This document shows, piece after piece, positions 43,698 to 53,977 of a DNA stretch of 64,000 bases. The stretch is from contig CBDCQQ010000005.1 in the NCBI GenBank assembly GCA_965220665.1, forward strand, positions 1,426,001-1,490,000, written 5' to 3'. Made by a program: the position numbers and the translations under genes. The notes below the pieces were generated by a model. The model was not told the origin of the DNA and did no database searches. It was given only the letters and a program-made list of their open reading frames with translations. Numbering within the stretch: the first letter of the stretch is position 1; each line of letters starts with the position of its first letter. The stretch is from JAJDZL01 sp965220665. GTDB taxonomy: Bacteria > Pseudomonadota > Gammaproteobacteria > Arenicellales > JAJDZL01.

Positions 43698-45003
43698 AAT
43701 CACTACGCCAATGTTACCGGAATCGGTTAGCGAAGCAACCGTCCTGGCTTGGCACAAAGAAGTTGGCGAACCGTTTAAACGGGATGAACTTCTGATTGAA
43801 CTCGAAACAGAGAAAATAGTGCTTGAAATACCGGCGCCAGACGATGGGGTTTTGACTGAGATTCATAAAGGCGCCGGGGAAACGGTGGTTGAAGGCGATG
43901 TATTGGGTGCCATCGGCAATTCCACCGCTGTTGCAGAGCCCGTGACAGCAAAAGAACCAGAAGCGACTCAAGTTGCATTGGAAGAAATAGCGGAACCCGC
44001 TGAACCAGAACCAGAACCTGAGCCAGAGATGCAGCCTGAGACCGGTGGGCGACCAAGTCCCGCGGCACGCGTATTGGCAAGCGAAAAGGGTATTGATATC
44101 AGTGTTGTGGTTGGAACGGGAAGGGATGGACGCATTACTAAGGCTGATGTCATGCAGGCCGTTGAAGCTGAATCTGCTGCAGAACCTGTGTCGCCACCGG
44201 TGGCATCAACTCCCCAGTCGTTGGCTGCCGATCAGCCTGACAATCCGCTACCAACGGTGGCTGCCCAGCAGCCTGTCGTAATGTCAGAAGCGGATTCAGG
44301 TGAACGCAGTGTCAAGCGCCAGCCAATGAGTCGGATACGTCGTACGATAGCCGCTCGGTTGGTACAGGCTCAACAGACAGCAGCGCTACTGACTACTTTC
44401 AATGAAGTGGACATGAGTGCAGTAATGGCACTTCGCACAAAGCACCGTGACAATTTTGAAAACAAGCACGGTACGCGATTGGGCTTCATGTCATTTTTCG
44501 TCAAGGCGGCGGTTGAGTCGTTAAAGGCTGTTCCGGCAGTGAATGCAATCATTGAAGGCGACGAGATTGTCTATCACGATTTCTGCGATGTAGGTATCGC
44601 GGTATCCTCACCGCGAGGTTTGGTCGTGCCGATTCTTCGGGATGCGCATTTGATGGGATTTGGTGAAATTGAAAAAACAATTCGCGACTTTGGAGAACGC
44701 GCCAGGTCCGGTTCTCTGACATTGGATGAGTTGGCTGGCGGCACATTCACGATCACCAACGGTGGTGTATTTGGTTCACTCGTATCGACTCCAATTGTCA
44801 ATCCCCCACAGAGTGCTATTCTCGGTATGCACAAGATCCAGGAAAGACCGGTCGTTGAAAATGGTGAAGTTGTTGTCCGACCCATGATGTATCTGGCATT
44901 AACTTACGATCACCGCATCATCGATGGAAGGGAAGCGGTTACTTTTCTGGTTGGCATCAAAGAAGGATTGGAAGATCCATCAAGAATTCTTCTGGAACTC
45001 TGA
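43687..45003 (+). CDS. sucB: Dihydrolipoyllysine succinyltransferase, E2 of the 2-oxoglutarate complex
   Basis: A 438-aa E2 from ATG 43687, with AGGAG at 43671-43675; the frame continues upstream but inside sucA. A single lipoyl domain has the lipoylated lysine in ETEKIVLEIPAP (about residue 43). A linker rich in Ala, Pro and Glu (PEPEPEPE) leads to a subunit-binding domain (PSPAARVLASEKGIDISVVV). The C-terminal acyltransferase has the catalytic HRIIDGREAV motif. It moves succinyl to CoA. Confidence 0.97.
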   Translation: MSTEITTPMLPESVSEATVLAWHKEVGEPFKRDELLIELETEKIVLEIPAPDDGVLTEIHKGAGETVVEGDVLGAIGNSTAVAEPVTAKEPEATQVALEEIAEPAEPEPEPEPEMQPETGGRPSPAARVLASEKGIDISVVVGTGRDGRITKADVMQAVEAESAAEPVSPPVASTPQSLAADQPDNPLPTVAAQQPVVMSEADSGERSVKRQPMSRIRRTIAARLVQAQQTAALLTTFNEVDMSAVMALRTKHRDNFENKHGTRLGFMSFFVKAAVESLKAVPAVNAIIEGDEIVYHDFCDVGIAVSSPRGLVVPILRDAHLMGFGEIEKTIRDFGERARSGSLTLDELAGGTFTITNGGVFGSLVSTPIVNPPQSAILGMHKIQERPVVENGEVVVRPMMYLALTYDHRIIDGREAVTFLVGIKEGLEDPSRILLEL

Positions 45004-45015
45004 TGGGGTGCCAGC

Positions 45016-46446
45016 ATGACTGAAAACTACGATGTCGTAGTCGTTGGAGCAGGCCCGGCCGGATATGTTGCGGCCATCCGCTGTGCACAGCTCGGACTTA
45101 AGACTGCATGCGTCGATCGCTGGACCAACGATAAGGGTAAAGCCGCGCTGGGTGGGACGTGTCTGAATGTCGGATGCATTCCATCAAAAGCACTGTTGGA
45201 TTCTTCAGAAAAGTTCCACGAAGTTTCTCACTCGTACAAACTTCACGGGATAAACGTAGAAAACGTCTCGATGGATGTTGAAACGATGATGAAGCGTAAG
45301 GTCAAAATTGTGACCACGCTGACCCGTGGCATTGCTTCACTCCTCAAAGCAAACAAAATTGATTCGATTCACGCGCACGGCCGATTGGTCAAGCCTGGAT
45401 TAGTCGAATTGCTGGATTGGCAGACAGGTGAAGTTACTGGAGAGATCAATGCTGCAAACGTTATTCTGGCCAGTGGGTCCACACCCATTGAGTTGCCAAA
45501 TATTCCGTTTCAAGGTGATCGGATCGTAGATTCCGCGGGTGCACTGTCTTTTGACGAAGTCCCTCCTCGGCTGGGAATTGTTGGAGCTGGTGTAATTGGT
45601 CTTGAATTGGGCAGTGTCTGGAATCGACTGGGTTCCGAAGTTACCATCCTTGAAGCATTGGATGAGTTTCTACCGACCGCCGATGAAGAAGTGGCGAAGG
45701 AAGGAGTGAGACAGTTTAGCAGACAGGGACTCAAAATTCAGTTGGGTGCGATGGTTGAGTCAGCCATAGAAACCGATGGTGGCGTTGAAATAACTTACAC
45801 GCAAAACGGAACGCAAACTCAGTTGGAAGTGGACCGCCTGATCGTCTGTGTTGGCCGCAAACCCTGTACTGATAATCTTTTTGATGAGGCCAGCGGTGTG
45901 CAGCTGGATGAGCGAGGATTCGTTCAGGTTGATGAACACTGTCTGACGGGGGCACCCAACACCTATGCCATCGGCGACTGTGTTCGAGGTCCAATGCTCG
46001 CACACAAAGGGTCGGAAGAAGGTGTTGCGGTTGCGGAAAGAATCGCAACTGGGACAGGGCATATGAATTATGCGACAGTACCATGGGCAATCTATACGCA
46101 CCCTGAGATAGCGTGGGTTGGCCAAACAGAAAGAGAAATCACCGCTGCAGGTGGCAGCTGTAAAACCGGTAAGTTTCCGTTTGCTGCGACAGGTCGAGCC
46201 AAAGCGATGGAAGATACGGTCGGATTTGTGAAAGTTGTCGCGGATACAGAATCCGATCAAATACTCGGTGTTCACATCATCGGTCCGCACGCTTCGGAAC
46301 TGATTGCAGAAGCCGTCGTCGCTATGGAGTTCTACGCCAGTTCTGAAGACCTGGCGCGTATCATTCACGCACATCCCACTTTATCTGAAGCCGTCCATGA
46401 AGCAGCATTATCTGTGGATGGCCGCGGAATTCACCGAGTCAACTGA
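45016..46446 (+). CDS. lpdA: Dihydrolipoyl dehydrogenase, E3
   Basis: A 476-aa flavoprotein that reoxidises the lipoyl groups of SucB. The FAD site is GAGPAGYVAAIRCAQ, the redox disulfide is GGTCLNVGCIPSK, the NAD site GIVGAGVIGLELGSV, and the C-terminal catalytic pair lies in HAHPTLSEAVHEA. It is 12 bp after sucB, in the same operon. Confidence 0.97.
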   Translation: MTENYDVVVVGAGPAGYVAAIRCAQLGLKTACVDRWTNDKGKAALGGTCLNVGCIPSKALLDSSEKFHEVSHSYKLHGINVENVSMDVETMMKRKVKIVTTLTRGIASLLKANKIDSIHAHGRLVKPGLVELLDWQTGEVTGEINAANVILASGSTPIELPNIPFQGDRIVDSAGALSFDEVPPRLGIVGAGVIGLELGSVWNRLGSEVTILEALDEFLPTADEEVAKEGVRQFSRQGLKIQLGAMVESAIETDGGVEITYTQNGTQTQLEVDRLIVCVGRKPCTDNLFDEASGVQLDERGFVQVDEHCLTGAPNTYAIGDCVRGPMLAHKGSEEGVAVAERIATGTGHMNYATVPWAIYTHPEIAWVGQTEREITAAGGSCKTGKFPFAATGRAKAMEDTVGFVKVVADTESDQILGVHIIGPHASELIAEAVVAMEFYASSEDLARIIHAHPTLSEAVHEAALSVDGRGIHRVN

Positions 46447-46452
46447 CGGTTA

Positions 46453-47838
46453 ATGCCGCTGAATTCCGATACAGGAATTTCAGTTCCAGCCGACATCTTC
46501 AAAACGTACGATATTCGCGGAGTCGCTGGCGAGAGTCTGACGCACTCTAACATTCGCTTGATTGGTCAGGCATTCGGTTCAGAATGTGCAGATGAAATTG
46601 AAGGTGAAGTGCTTGTTGCCTGCGATGCGCGGCTCTCAAGTCCGGAACTGAAGTCTGCACTAGTCGATGGTGTGCGCAGTGTCGGGCTGGATGTAATCGA
46701 TCTCGGTACGATTCCCACTCCACTTTTGTACTTTGCGGTAGACAAATCAGTGGCCGGGACAGGGTTGATGGTGACCGCTAGTCACAATCCGCCTCAATTT
46801 AACGGTGTCAAATTGACACTCGCAAACAAACCATTCTACGGTGATGCAATTCAAAGGCTCTATCAGCGCATTTCTAAGAGTGATCTACTCACCGGGCCGA
46901 TCGGTACATTATCAGAGCGGTCGGTTGTCGAAATCTATCGGCAGGCAGTCAGCAGTGATATTCAAGTTTCTGCTCCAGTCAGAGTTGTACTGGATTGTGC
47001 AAACGGCGTTGCTGGCGGAGTCGCACCCAAGGTGCTTCGCGATATCGGCTGTGAAGTGATTGAACTATATTGCGAGGTTGATGGAAGATTTCCGAATCAT
47101 TCAGCAGATCCTACACGTCCAGAAAATCTGCAGGATTTGATTGCTGCGGTGAGTGTTGAAAAGGCCGATGTTGGTTTGGCAATCGATGGAGATGGTGATC
47201 GCCTGGTAGCAGTATCACCGCTTGGCGAAATTGTCTGGCCAGATCGGCTGATGATTTTGTTTGCAAGAGACATTCTGTCTGCTTACCCAGGAAGGCAGGT
47301 TGTATTTGATGTCAAATGCCAAAGGTTGCTGGCTCAAGAAGTTGTTCGGGCGGGTGGCAAACCCATTCTTTGGAAAACTGGTCACTCGCTAATTCGGGCA
47401 AAAATGCTGGAGTGCGATGCCATTTTCGGTGGAGAGATGAGCGGGCACCTTTATTTCAAGGATCGGTGGCCCGGATTTGATGACGGGATTTATGCAAGTG
47501 CAAGATTGTGCGAGATGCTTAGCACGAGTGAATCAAGTGCTACCGATTTATTTTGCACTGTGCCAGATTCAGTCAACACTCCTGAAATCAGAATTCATTG
47601 CGATGATCCTCATACGTTGATCGAACGATTCAGAAGCCATGCCAGGTTTGAGGGAGCGGAAATTATCACAATTGATGGTTTACGTGTAGACTTTAACGAC
47701 GGATTTGGACTCATTAGAGCATCCAATACAGCACCAGAGATTGTGCTTAGATTTGATGCCGACTCTGAGGCTGGGCTGACCCGAATCAGGGGAATGTTTT
47801 ATAACATTCTTGGAACGCTGATCGACCTGAATGAATAG
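46453..47838 (+). CDS. algC: Phosphomannomutase/phosphoglucomutase
   Basis: A 461-aa alpha-D-phosphohexomutase. The phosphoserine loop is TASHNPPQFNG (about residue 100), the Mg loop DGDGDR, the sugar-specificity loop GEMSGHLYF and the C-terminal phosphate site RASNTAP. It matches the bifunctional PMM/PGM (AlgC) type used for exopolysaccharide and LPS sugars. It starts 6 bp after lpdA, so it is co-transcribed, and it converges on parC. Confidence 0.9.
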   Translation: MPLNSDTGISVPADIFKTYDIRGVAGESLTHSNIRLIGQAFGSECADEIEGEVLVACDARLSSPELKSALVDGVRSVGLDVIDLGTIPTPLLYFAVDKSVAGTGLMVTASHNPPQFNGVKLTLANKPFYGDAIQRLYQRISKSDLLTGPIGTLSERSVVEIYRQAVSSDIQVSAPVRVVLDCANGVAGGVAPKVLRDIGCEVIELYCEVDGRFPNHSADPTRPENLQDLIAAVSVEKADVGLAIDGDGDRLVAVSPLGEIVWPDRLMILFARDILSAYPGRQVVFDVKCQRLLAQEVVRAGGKPILWKTGHSLIRAKMLECDAIFGGEMSGHLYFKDRWPGFDDGIYASARLCEMLSTSESSATDLFCTVPDSVNTPEIRIHCDDPHTLIERFRSHARFEGAEIITIDGLRVDFNDGFGLIRASNTAPEIVLRFDADSEAGLTRIRGMFYNILGTLIDLNE

Positions 47839-47854
47839 TGATCTGGGCAAACGC

Positions 47855-50107
47855 TCAGTCTGAGACTTTTACAAAATCGACTGAACGAAATCCTTTTGGA
47901 AGAAGTGTGCCGCGCTGGGTTCTTTCACCTAGGAACTTCTTCCGATCTGGTCGCTTAATTTTGCAATATCGCTGACCCGAGTGGACAATCAAAATTTGTT
48001 TGTCGGACAAGACATTAACTGCGCAGACCTGTTCGCCGGATTTCCTGGCTTGCGGAGGAATGTTGATGAGCCGAACTCCTTGACCCTTGTTCTGCACCGG
48101 TAGTTTGCTAACCGGGTAAATCAACAAACGGCCTTCGGTTGTTGTAACTGCAACCCAGTCATCCAAACTGCTGAGCGTTTGGCATGGTAGTGGTGTGTAA
48201 TTTTTTTTGACAGCCAGCACTGCCTTACCGGAACGTGATTTGGTCATTGCATCCTTAATCTGGCAAACAAAACCCTTGCCCTCTGTGGAGGCCAGCAGAC
48301 AGTAGCCATCTTCGCTACCAAGCACAATCCCGGAAAACTCAATATTGGCTGCCGGGTTGATCATCGTTGTCAGAGGTTCGCCGTATGATCGAGCAGAAGG
48401 GAGTTTATGAGCAAGAACCGTGTACATGCGCCCACTGTGATCCATACAAACCAAAAAGTTATTTGAATGGCCTTTTGCACTCAAAAAGTATCGGTCTCCT
48501 TCGCGGTAGTTCAAAGATTCCGGATCAATTTCATACCCTTTTGCGGAGCGGATCCAGCCACTTTTCGATAGGATGACGGTTATCTGCTCGACCGGCACCA
48601 AATCTTCAGACGAAAATGCTTTCGCAGTGTCGAACTCGTCAATGATTGGGGAGCGGCGGGTATCGCCAAATTTTTTTGCAGTGGCTTGAATTTCTTCGAT
48701 CATCAGCGACCGCAATCGTCTAGGCGAATCTAGAATAACCTGAATTTCGACCTGCTCTTTTGACAATTCGTCAAGTTCTTGGTTGATTTTTATCTCTTCA
48801 AGCTTGGCAAGCTGGCGAAGTCGAATATCCAGTATCGCTTCAACCTGACGTTCTGACAGTGGGTAGGTCTCCATCAATACTGATTTTGGGTTGTCTTCTT
48901 CTCGAATGATGCGAATCACATCGTCAATATTTACGTATACGAGCAGGAGTCCTGCAAGAATGTGCAAGCGATCAGTCAGAAATTCGAGACGGGTTTCAAT
49001 GCGTTTGACGACGGTGTCTTTTCTGAACTCGAGCCATTCTATCAGCAGGCGCCTAAGGTCATAGACACGGGGTAAATTGTGCAGCCCAATAACGTTGAGG
49101 TTGACCCGATAAGTTCGTTCTAGATTGGTTGTCGCGAAGAGGTGGCTCATGAGCGCATTGCAATCGACCCGGTTGCTCCTTAACTCAAAAACCAACCGCG
49201 TCGGATTTTCTTCGTCACCCTCATCACGAAGATCAACAATCAGTGGTAGTTTTTTGGCAATCATCTGCGCCGCGATTTGTTCCATGACTTTCGAACCGGA
49301 AACCTGGTAGGGTAAAGCCGTGACAACGATTGTGCTATCGACTTTCTGCCAGACCGCTCGCGCCCGGATGGTGCCGTTCCCGCTTGAATAGATGTTGTGC
49401 AGTTCTGATTTTGATGTAATGATTTCTGCTTCCGTCGGGAAGTCCGGTCCCTTAACAATTTCGCACAGCTCTTCCAAACTCAAATTCGGTTTTCGAAGCA
49501 GCTCAACACAGGCCTCTGCAATTTCAATCAAATTGTGTGGAGGGATGTCGGTTGCCATGCCAACGGCCACGCCCGAAGATCCATTCAGCAGAATATTGGG
49601 CAGCTGAGCGGGTAATCGCTCTGGCTCCTGAAGTGTGCTGTCGAAATTAGGATTCCAGTTAACGGTGCCTCTGGAGATTTCGCTCAAGAGCATCTGCGCG
49701 TATGGTGTAAAGCGACACTCCGTGTAGCGCATGGCTGCAAAGGATTTAGGGTCGTCGGGTGACCCCCAGTTTCCTTGGCCATCAATGATGGGATAGCGAT
49801 AGGAAAACGGCTGTGCCATGAGCACCATTGCTTCATAGGCGGCGCTGTCTCCGTGCGGATGGAATTTACCGATGACGTCACCGACAGTCCGCGCCGATTT
49901 TTTGAACTTTGCTGACGCACTCAGACCCAGTTCTGACATCGCATAGATAATGCGACGCTGTACCGGTTTCAAACCATCAGAGATATGCGGAAGAGCACGG
50001 TCAAGAATGACATACATGGAATAGTCGAGGTATGCCTTTTCGGCAAAATCCTCGACTGATATTCTTGGTGCTGCGAACAGTTCTAATTGGGTTGGATCAG
50101 AAGCCAT
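47855..50107 (-). CDS. parC: DNA topoisomerase IV subunit A
   Basis: A 750-aa type IIA topoisomerase subunit that decatenates daughter chromosomes. The active-site Tyr is Tyr128 (AAMRYTE). The quinolone-binding positions equal to E. coli Ser80 and Glu84 are Ser88 and Glu92 (GDSAAYEAMVLMAQP), so the wild-type sensitive residues are present. Homology is clearly to ParC and not GyrA (N-terminal AYLDYSMYVI, and the short C-terminal beta-pinwheel). Starts 5 bp after parE stop. Confidence 0.95.
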   Translation of the reverse strand: MASDPTQLELFAAPRISVEDFAEKAYLDYSMYVILDRALPHISDGLKPVQRRIIYAMSELGLSASAKFKKSARTVGDVIGKFHPHGDSAAYEAMVLMAQPFSYRYPIIDGQGNWGSPDDPKSFAAMRYTECRFTPYAQMLLSEISRGTVNWNPNFDSTLQEPERLPAQLPNILLNGSSGVAVGMATDIPPHNLIEIAEACVELLRKPNLSLEELCEIVKGPDFPTEAEIITSKSELHNIYSSGNGTIRARAVWQKVDSTIVVTALPYQVSGSKVMEQIAAQMIAKKLPLIVDLRDEGDEENPTRLVFELRSNRVDCNALMSHLFATTNLERTYRVNLNVIGLHNLPRVYDLRRLLIEWLEFRKDTVVKRIETRLEFLTDRLHILAGLLLVYVNIDDVIRIIREEDNPKSVLMETYPLSERQVEAILDIRLRQLAKLEEIKINQELDELSKEQVEIQVILDSPRRLRSLMIEEIQATAKKFGDTRRSPIIDEFDTAKAFSSEDLVPVEQITVILSKSGWIRSAKGYEIDPESLNYREGDRYFLSAKGHSNNFLVCMDHSGRMYTVLAHKLPSARSYGEPLTTMINPAANIEFSGIVLGSEDGYCLLASTEGKGFVCQIKDAMTKSRSGKAVLAVKKNYTPLPCQTLSSLDDWVAVTTTEGRLLIYPVSKLPVQNKGQGVRLINIPPQARKSGEQVCAVNVLSDKQILIVHSGQRYCKIKRPDRKKFLGERTQRGTLLPKGFRSVDFVKVSD

Positions 50108-50112
50108 TGGCG

Positions 50113-52005
50113 TCAGAACTGAGCCTTATTTCCTTCCTTGGACAGCCAGTCTTTGCGGTCTGCAGCTTGCTTTTTGGCCAGTAGCATATTGAACATGGTT
50201 TCAGTCCCTGAGTGCGATTTGATGCTCAGTTGCAGCAGGCGCCGCGTGTCGGGATTCATGGAGGTTTCCTTCAGCTGGGATGGATTCATTTCCCCCAGTC
50301 CCTTAAATCGCTGTACCGTGATTTTAACGTTCGGTTTTGCGCCCTGGATTTTAGCGGTGGTTGTTTCAAGTTCCCGGTCGTCGAGCGCGTAGTAAACTTG
50401 CTTTCCGGCATCCACGCGGTAAAGTGGAGGCAATGCGACATACACTTTTCCGTTCTCGACCAGAGCAGGAAAGTGTTTGACGAAAAGCGCACAGAGCAGG
50501 GTCGCAATATGTGCACCATCAGCATCGGCGTCGGCCAGGATGCAGATTTTGCCATAGCGCAGGCCATCAATTCTTGAGGAGCATGGATCGACTCCAAGTG
50601 CGACGGCAATTGAATGAACTTCTTCTGACCCGAGTACCTCGGATGAAGCGACTTCCCAGGTGTTTAGAATTTTGCCACGAAGGGGCAGAATCGCTTGAGT
50701 TTCCCGGTTGCGCGCCTGCTTGGCAGAGCCACCTGCAGAGTCACCCTCAACCAGGAAAAGTTCGGTTTCGTCAACTTTGTCGCTGGTGCAATCAGCAAGC
50801 TTGCCTGGCAACGCTGGTCCGATACCTGGTTTACGTCGTTTAACCGATCGGTTCGATCTTTCTCGCTGTCTTGCGTTATCGATAGCGAGTTCGGAAATTT
50901 GTTGTGCGGCAACTACATTCTGGTTTAGCCAAAGACTGAAGGCATTTCTTGCGACTGAGGTAAGCGACGTTCCAACCGATTTGGAGTTCAAGCGTTCCTT
51001 TGCCTGGCCACTAAACTGAGGGTCTTCGACCCGTACAGACAGCACGAAACTGCAATGCCTCCAAACATCTTCTGTAGAAATTCGAATGCCGCGCGGAAGC
51101 AGGTTTCTGAGTTCACAAAACTCGCGGACAGCTTCGGTAATACCTGTTCTAAAGCCATTAACATGTGTACCACCGGCTTCGGTGGGAATTAGATTGACGT
51201 AACTCTCAGAAACGATTTGGCTGGCTTCCGGTGTCCAGACTGATGCACAGTCAACTTGAATATCGTCGGACTTGCGGTGAACGATGATGGGTGACTCGGC
51301 TGGAACCCGTTCACTTCCGTTTAGCATGGATACCAGATAGTCACCAAGTCCTTCTTCGAACAACCAATTTTCGCTGTTCTCAGGATGTATTTCATCAACA
51401 TATTCAAGTTCAAGGCCGGGACAAAGTACTGCTTTTGCAAGCATTAGACGCTTAAGCTTTCGGATGTTGAATTGACCCGTATCAAAGTACTGAGGATCAG
51501 GCCAAAACTGAATACGCGTACCGGTATTCCGCTTCAGGACTCTGTCAATTTCTGTGAGTTTCCGTACGCATTCTCCGTCCGCGAAATTAATCTCGTAATG
51601 AATGCCGTCCCGACGAATCTGAACATCAAGACGAGTGGACAGCGCATTAACCACTGAGACACCAACGCCGTGGAGACCGCCGGAGTACAGATAGCTTTTA
51701 GAGGAAAATTTGGCACCTGAGTGCAGTCGTGTCATGATGACTTCGACACCCGGTAATCCTTCCTCCTGATGGAGATCAACTGGAATACCGCGACCGTTAT
51801 CTGAGACGCTTAACGAGTGATCGCTATGGAGGGTCACCTTGATCCTTGATGCAAATCCGGCAATTACTTCATCGACGCTGTTGTCGATCACTTCGTGGGC
51901 GAGGTGGTTGGGATTCTCTGTCTGGGTGTACATCCCCGGTCGCTTGCGAACCGGTTCCAGTCCAGTCAGTACCTCAATTGCGGATGCGTCGTAAACGTGT
52001 GCCAA
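50113..52005 (-). CDS. parE: DNA topoisomerase IV subunit B
   Basis: A 630-aa ATPase subunit. The GHKL site is EVIDNSVDEVIAGFA with GRGIPVD and GGLHGVGVSVVNALS. The toprim domain has LVEGDSAGGSAKQARNRETQ and LADADADGAHI. It starts AIEVLTGLEPVRKRPGMYT like ParE. The start read is TTG 52005 (MAHVYDAS); no ATG fits better. It is transcribed with parC. Confidence 0.95.
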   Translation of the reverse strand: MAHVYDASAIEVLTGLEPVRKRPGMYTQTENPNHLAHEVIDNSVDEVIAGFASRIKVTLHSDHSLSVSDNGRGIPVDLHQEEGLPGVEVIMTRLHSGAKFSSKSYLYSGGLHGVGVSVVNALSTRLDVQIRRDGIHYEINFADGECVRKLTEIDRVLKRNTGTRIQFWPDPQYFDTGQFNIRKLKRLMLAKAVLCPGLELEYVDEIHPENSENWLFEEGLGDYLVSMLNGSERVPAESPIIVHRKSDDIQVDCASVWTPEASQIVSESYVNLIPTEAGGTHVNGFRTGITEAVREFCELRNLLPRGIRISTEDVWRHCSFVLSVRVEDPQFSGQAKERLNSKSVGTSLTSVARNAFSLWLNQNVVAAQQISELAIDNARQRERSNRSVKRRKPGIGPALPGKLADCTSDKVDETELFLVEGDSAGGSAKQARNRETQAILPLRGKILNTWEVASSEVLGSEEVHSIAVALGVDPCSSRIDGLRYGKICILADADADGAHIATLLCALFVKHFPALVENGKVYVALPPLYRVDAGKQVYYALDDRELETTTAKIQGAKPNVKITVQRFKGLGEMNPSQLKETSMNPDTRRLLQLSIKSHSGTETMFNMLLAKKQAADRKDWLSKEGNKAQF

Positions 52006-52498
52006 AGTACAGCTTACACCCCTAACTTAGGCCGATTAATCTTTCAAATTTGGACAGATATATTATACCGAGAAAATGCACTTGAATTTCCTGCCGCGGG
52101 CACTTGTTACGCTTGTCAAATCTGGTTGGCCAACTCATTGTGGGAGTTTTCTGTGAGATTGAATACAGGCAGAAGATGTCGAAGCAGATATTCATTGCGA
52201 GTATTTGACAGACACTATCTGGCGAAGTGAATCTGTGAACTCTCCACACTGTGTACAAAGAGTATCAACCCTCCAAATTTCAACGGAACAGAATTGGACC
52301 AAATGAAATGACTCCGTCATTTTTTAGAAGGGAATGCCGTAGGAATACAATAAACTTGTATCTTTCTAGTTTGGGGTCAAATGATCAAATAAGCCATCAA
52401 TTGTCAAAACTAAAGTTTGTACTTGCACACCTTTTCTGTAAACTCGATTTGAATCGCTCACAAAAGGTGTAAGAGCAATTGAGTCAACATCGAAAACA
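52006..52498. promoter_or_regulatory. Divergent parE/AlbA intergenic region
   Basis: This 493-bp gap is A+T rich without a gene. Near the AlbA-like gene lies a nested palindrome: ACACCTTTT (52427-52435) pairs with AAAAGGTGT (52462-52470), and in between is the 12-bp palindrome CGATTTGAATCG (52445-52456). This may be an operator, possibly for the AlbA-like protein itself. For parE, TATATTATA-like DNA near 52055-52070 may serve as promoter. Confidence 0.4.
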
Positions 52499-53890
52499 AT
52501 GAATGAATCACAAACAAAAGAGTGGAAAGCCGCGTGGCGAGATGAATACCTTAAGTGGTTGTGTGGATTCGCTAACGCTCAAGGTGGAGTTCTGGAAATT
52601 GGACGGAATGACCATGGTGAGGTAGTGGGGATTGACAATGCCGCTCAACTAATGGAAGAGCTACCCAATAAACTGCGAGACCAGCTCGGCATCATGGCCG
52701 ACATTGATCTTACGCGCGAAGGTGATCGAAATTACCTAAGAATCACAGTAGAACCATATGAGGTTCCCATTAGCTATAGAGGAGAGTACCACTACCGAAG
52801 CGGTAGTACGAAGCAGGTCCTTAGGGGAGCGGCTCTTAACCGGTTCTTATTGCACAAAACCGGAAAACGGTGGGATGCCGTACCTCTGCCAAATGTTGGA
52901 ATTGATGATCTTGATGTATCTACGCTGACTCGTTTCCGCGAGAATGCTACACGCTCGAAGCGTCTAGATCAAAATGTACTCGGAATGGATGATGCTGACT
53001 TAGTCGAAAAACTTCATCTGACAGAAAACAATTTTCTGAAGCGGGCAACTGTTCTTCTGTTTCATCCTGACCCCGAAAAATTTTTCACTGCTTCATCAAT
53101 AAAGATTGGTTATTTTGAGAGCATGGTCGAAGTGCGTTTCCATGATGAAATTTGCGGCAATCTTTTTACGCAGGTCAGTAAAACCATGGAATTATTAATG
53201 ACCAAGTATCTGAAAGCGGTGATCAGTTATGAAGGAATTCAACGGGTCGAAACTTATCCTGTGCCTCAAGATGCGCTGAAGGAAGCGTTGCTGAACGCTG
53301 TGGTTCACCGTGATTACGCCGTTCCCGCACAGATACAAATTCGGGTATACGACGACCAACTGCATATATGGAATGCTGGAGAATTACCGGAGGATTGGTC
53401 TGTAGAGAAGCTATTGGGCCAACACTCATCACGACCCTACAATCCGGATATTGCAAATGCTTTCTTTCAGGCGGGTGAAATAGAATCCTGGGGGCGAGGA
53501 ATTGAACGAATGTTAGAGTCGTGTCGAAGAGAAAAATTACCGGAACCGACCATACAAGTGGAACCGCATGAAATTTTAATCAAGTTTTGGTTTTCAGATG
53601 ATTACCTTAACAAATCTATGGTTCGTCCAAGTACCAGGAGAGCGAGTAGATCAGATACTGCCCAAGAAACTACCCAAGAAATCCGAAAAACTACCCAAGA
53701 AAAAATATTGGCTTTACTGCGAGAAAGCCCTGAGCTTACCCGAAGCGCTTTAGCTATCCAGATTGGCATCACTACCAATGGTGTGAAGTATCATCTCGAC
53801 AATCTAAGAAAAGCGAATCGCATTCGACGTGTTGGATCAACTAAAAAAGGCCATTGGAAAGTAATTGAAATTGAAACCGATACCGAATGA
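52499..53890 (+). CDS. AlbA_2/Schlafen-like regulator with HATPase-like and winged-helix domains
   Basis: A 463-aa protein. Residues 1-110 form an AlbA_2-like DNA/nucleotide-binding domain (FANAQGGVLEIGRNDHGEVVGI). A middle region (about 200-370) resembles the RecG-like ATPase-fold part (LKEALLNAVVHRDY and EIESWGRGIERMLESC). The tail has a short Thr-Thr-Gln-Glu repeat (TTQEIRKTTQEK) leading into a winged helix (TRSALAIQIGITTNGVKYHLDNL). This plan is common in accessory and phage-linked regions and is thought to be transcriptional. Target genes are unknown; the palindrome upstream suggests autoregulation. Confidence 0.88.
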   Translation: MNESQTKEWKAAWRDEYLKWLCGFANAQGGVLEIGRNDHGEVVGIDNAAQLMEELPNKLRDQLGIMADIDLTREGDRNYLRITVEPYEVPISYRGEYHYRSGSTKQVLRGAALNRFLLHKTGKRWDAVPLPNVGIDDLDVSTLTRFRENATRSKRLDQNVLGMDDADLVEKLHLTENNFLKRATVLLFHPDPEKFFTASSIKIGYFESMVEVRFHDEICGNLFTQVSKTMELLMTKYLKAVISYEGIQRVETYPVPQDALKEALLNAVVHRDYAVPAQIQIRVYDDQLHIWNAGELPEDWSVEKLLGQHSSRPYNPDIANAFFQAGEIESWGRGIERMLESCRREKLPEPTIQVEPHEILIKFWFSDDYLNKSMVRPSTRRASRSDTAQETTQEIRKTTQEKILALLRESPELTRSALAIQIGITTNGVKYHLDNLRKANRIRRVGSTKKGHWKVIEIETDTE

Positions 53891-53977
53891 AAATTGTGCG
53901 GAATCATTATTGATTCCGCCATTGACATGTTAGGGCTTTTCTGACTGACACTAAATCAAATCGCTGAGAATAGATGA

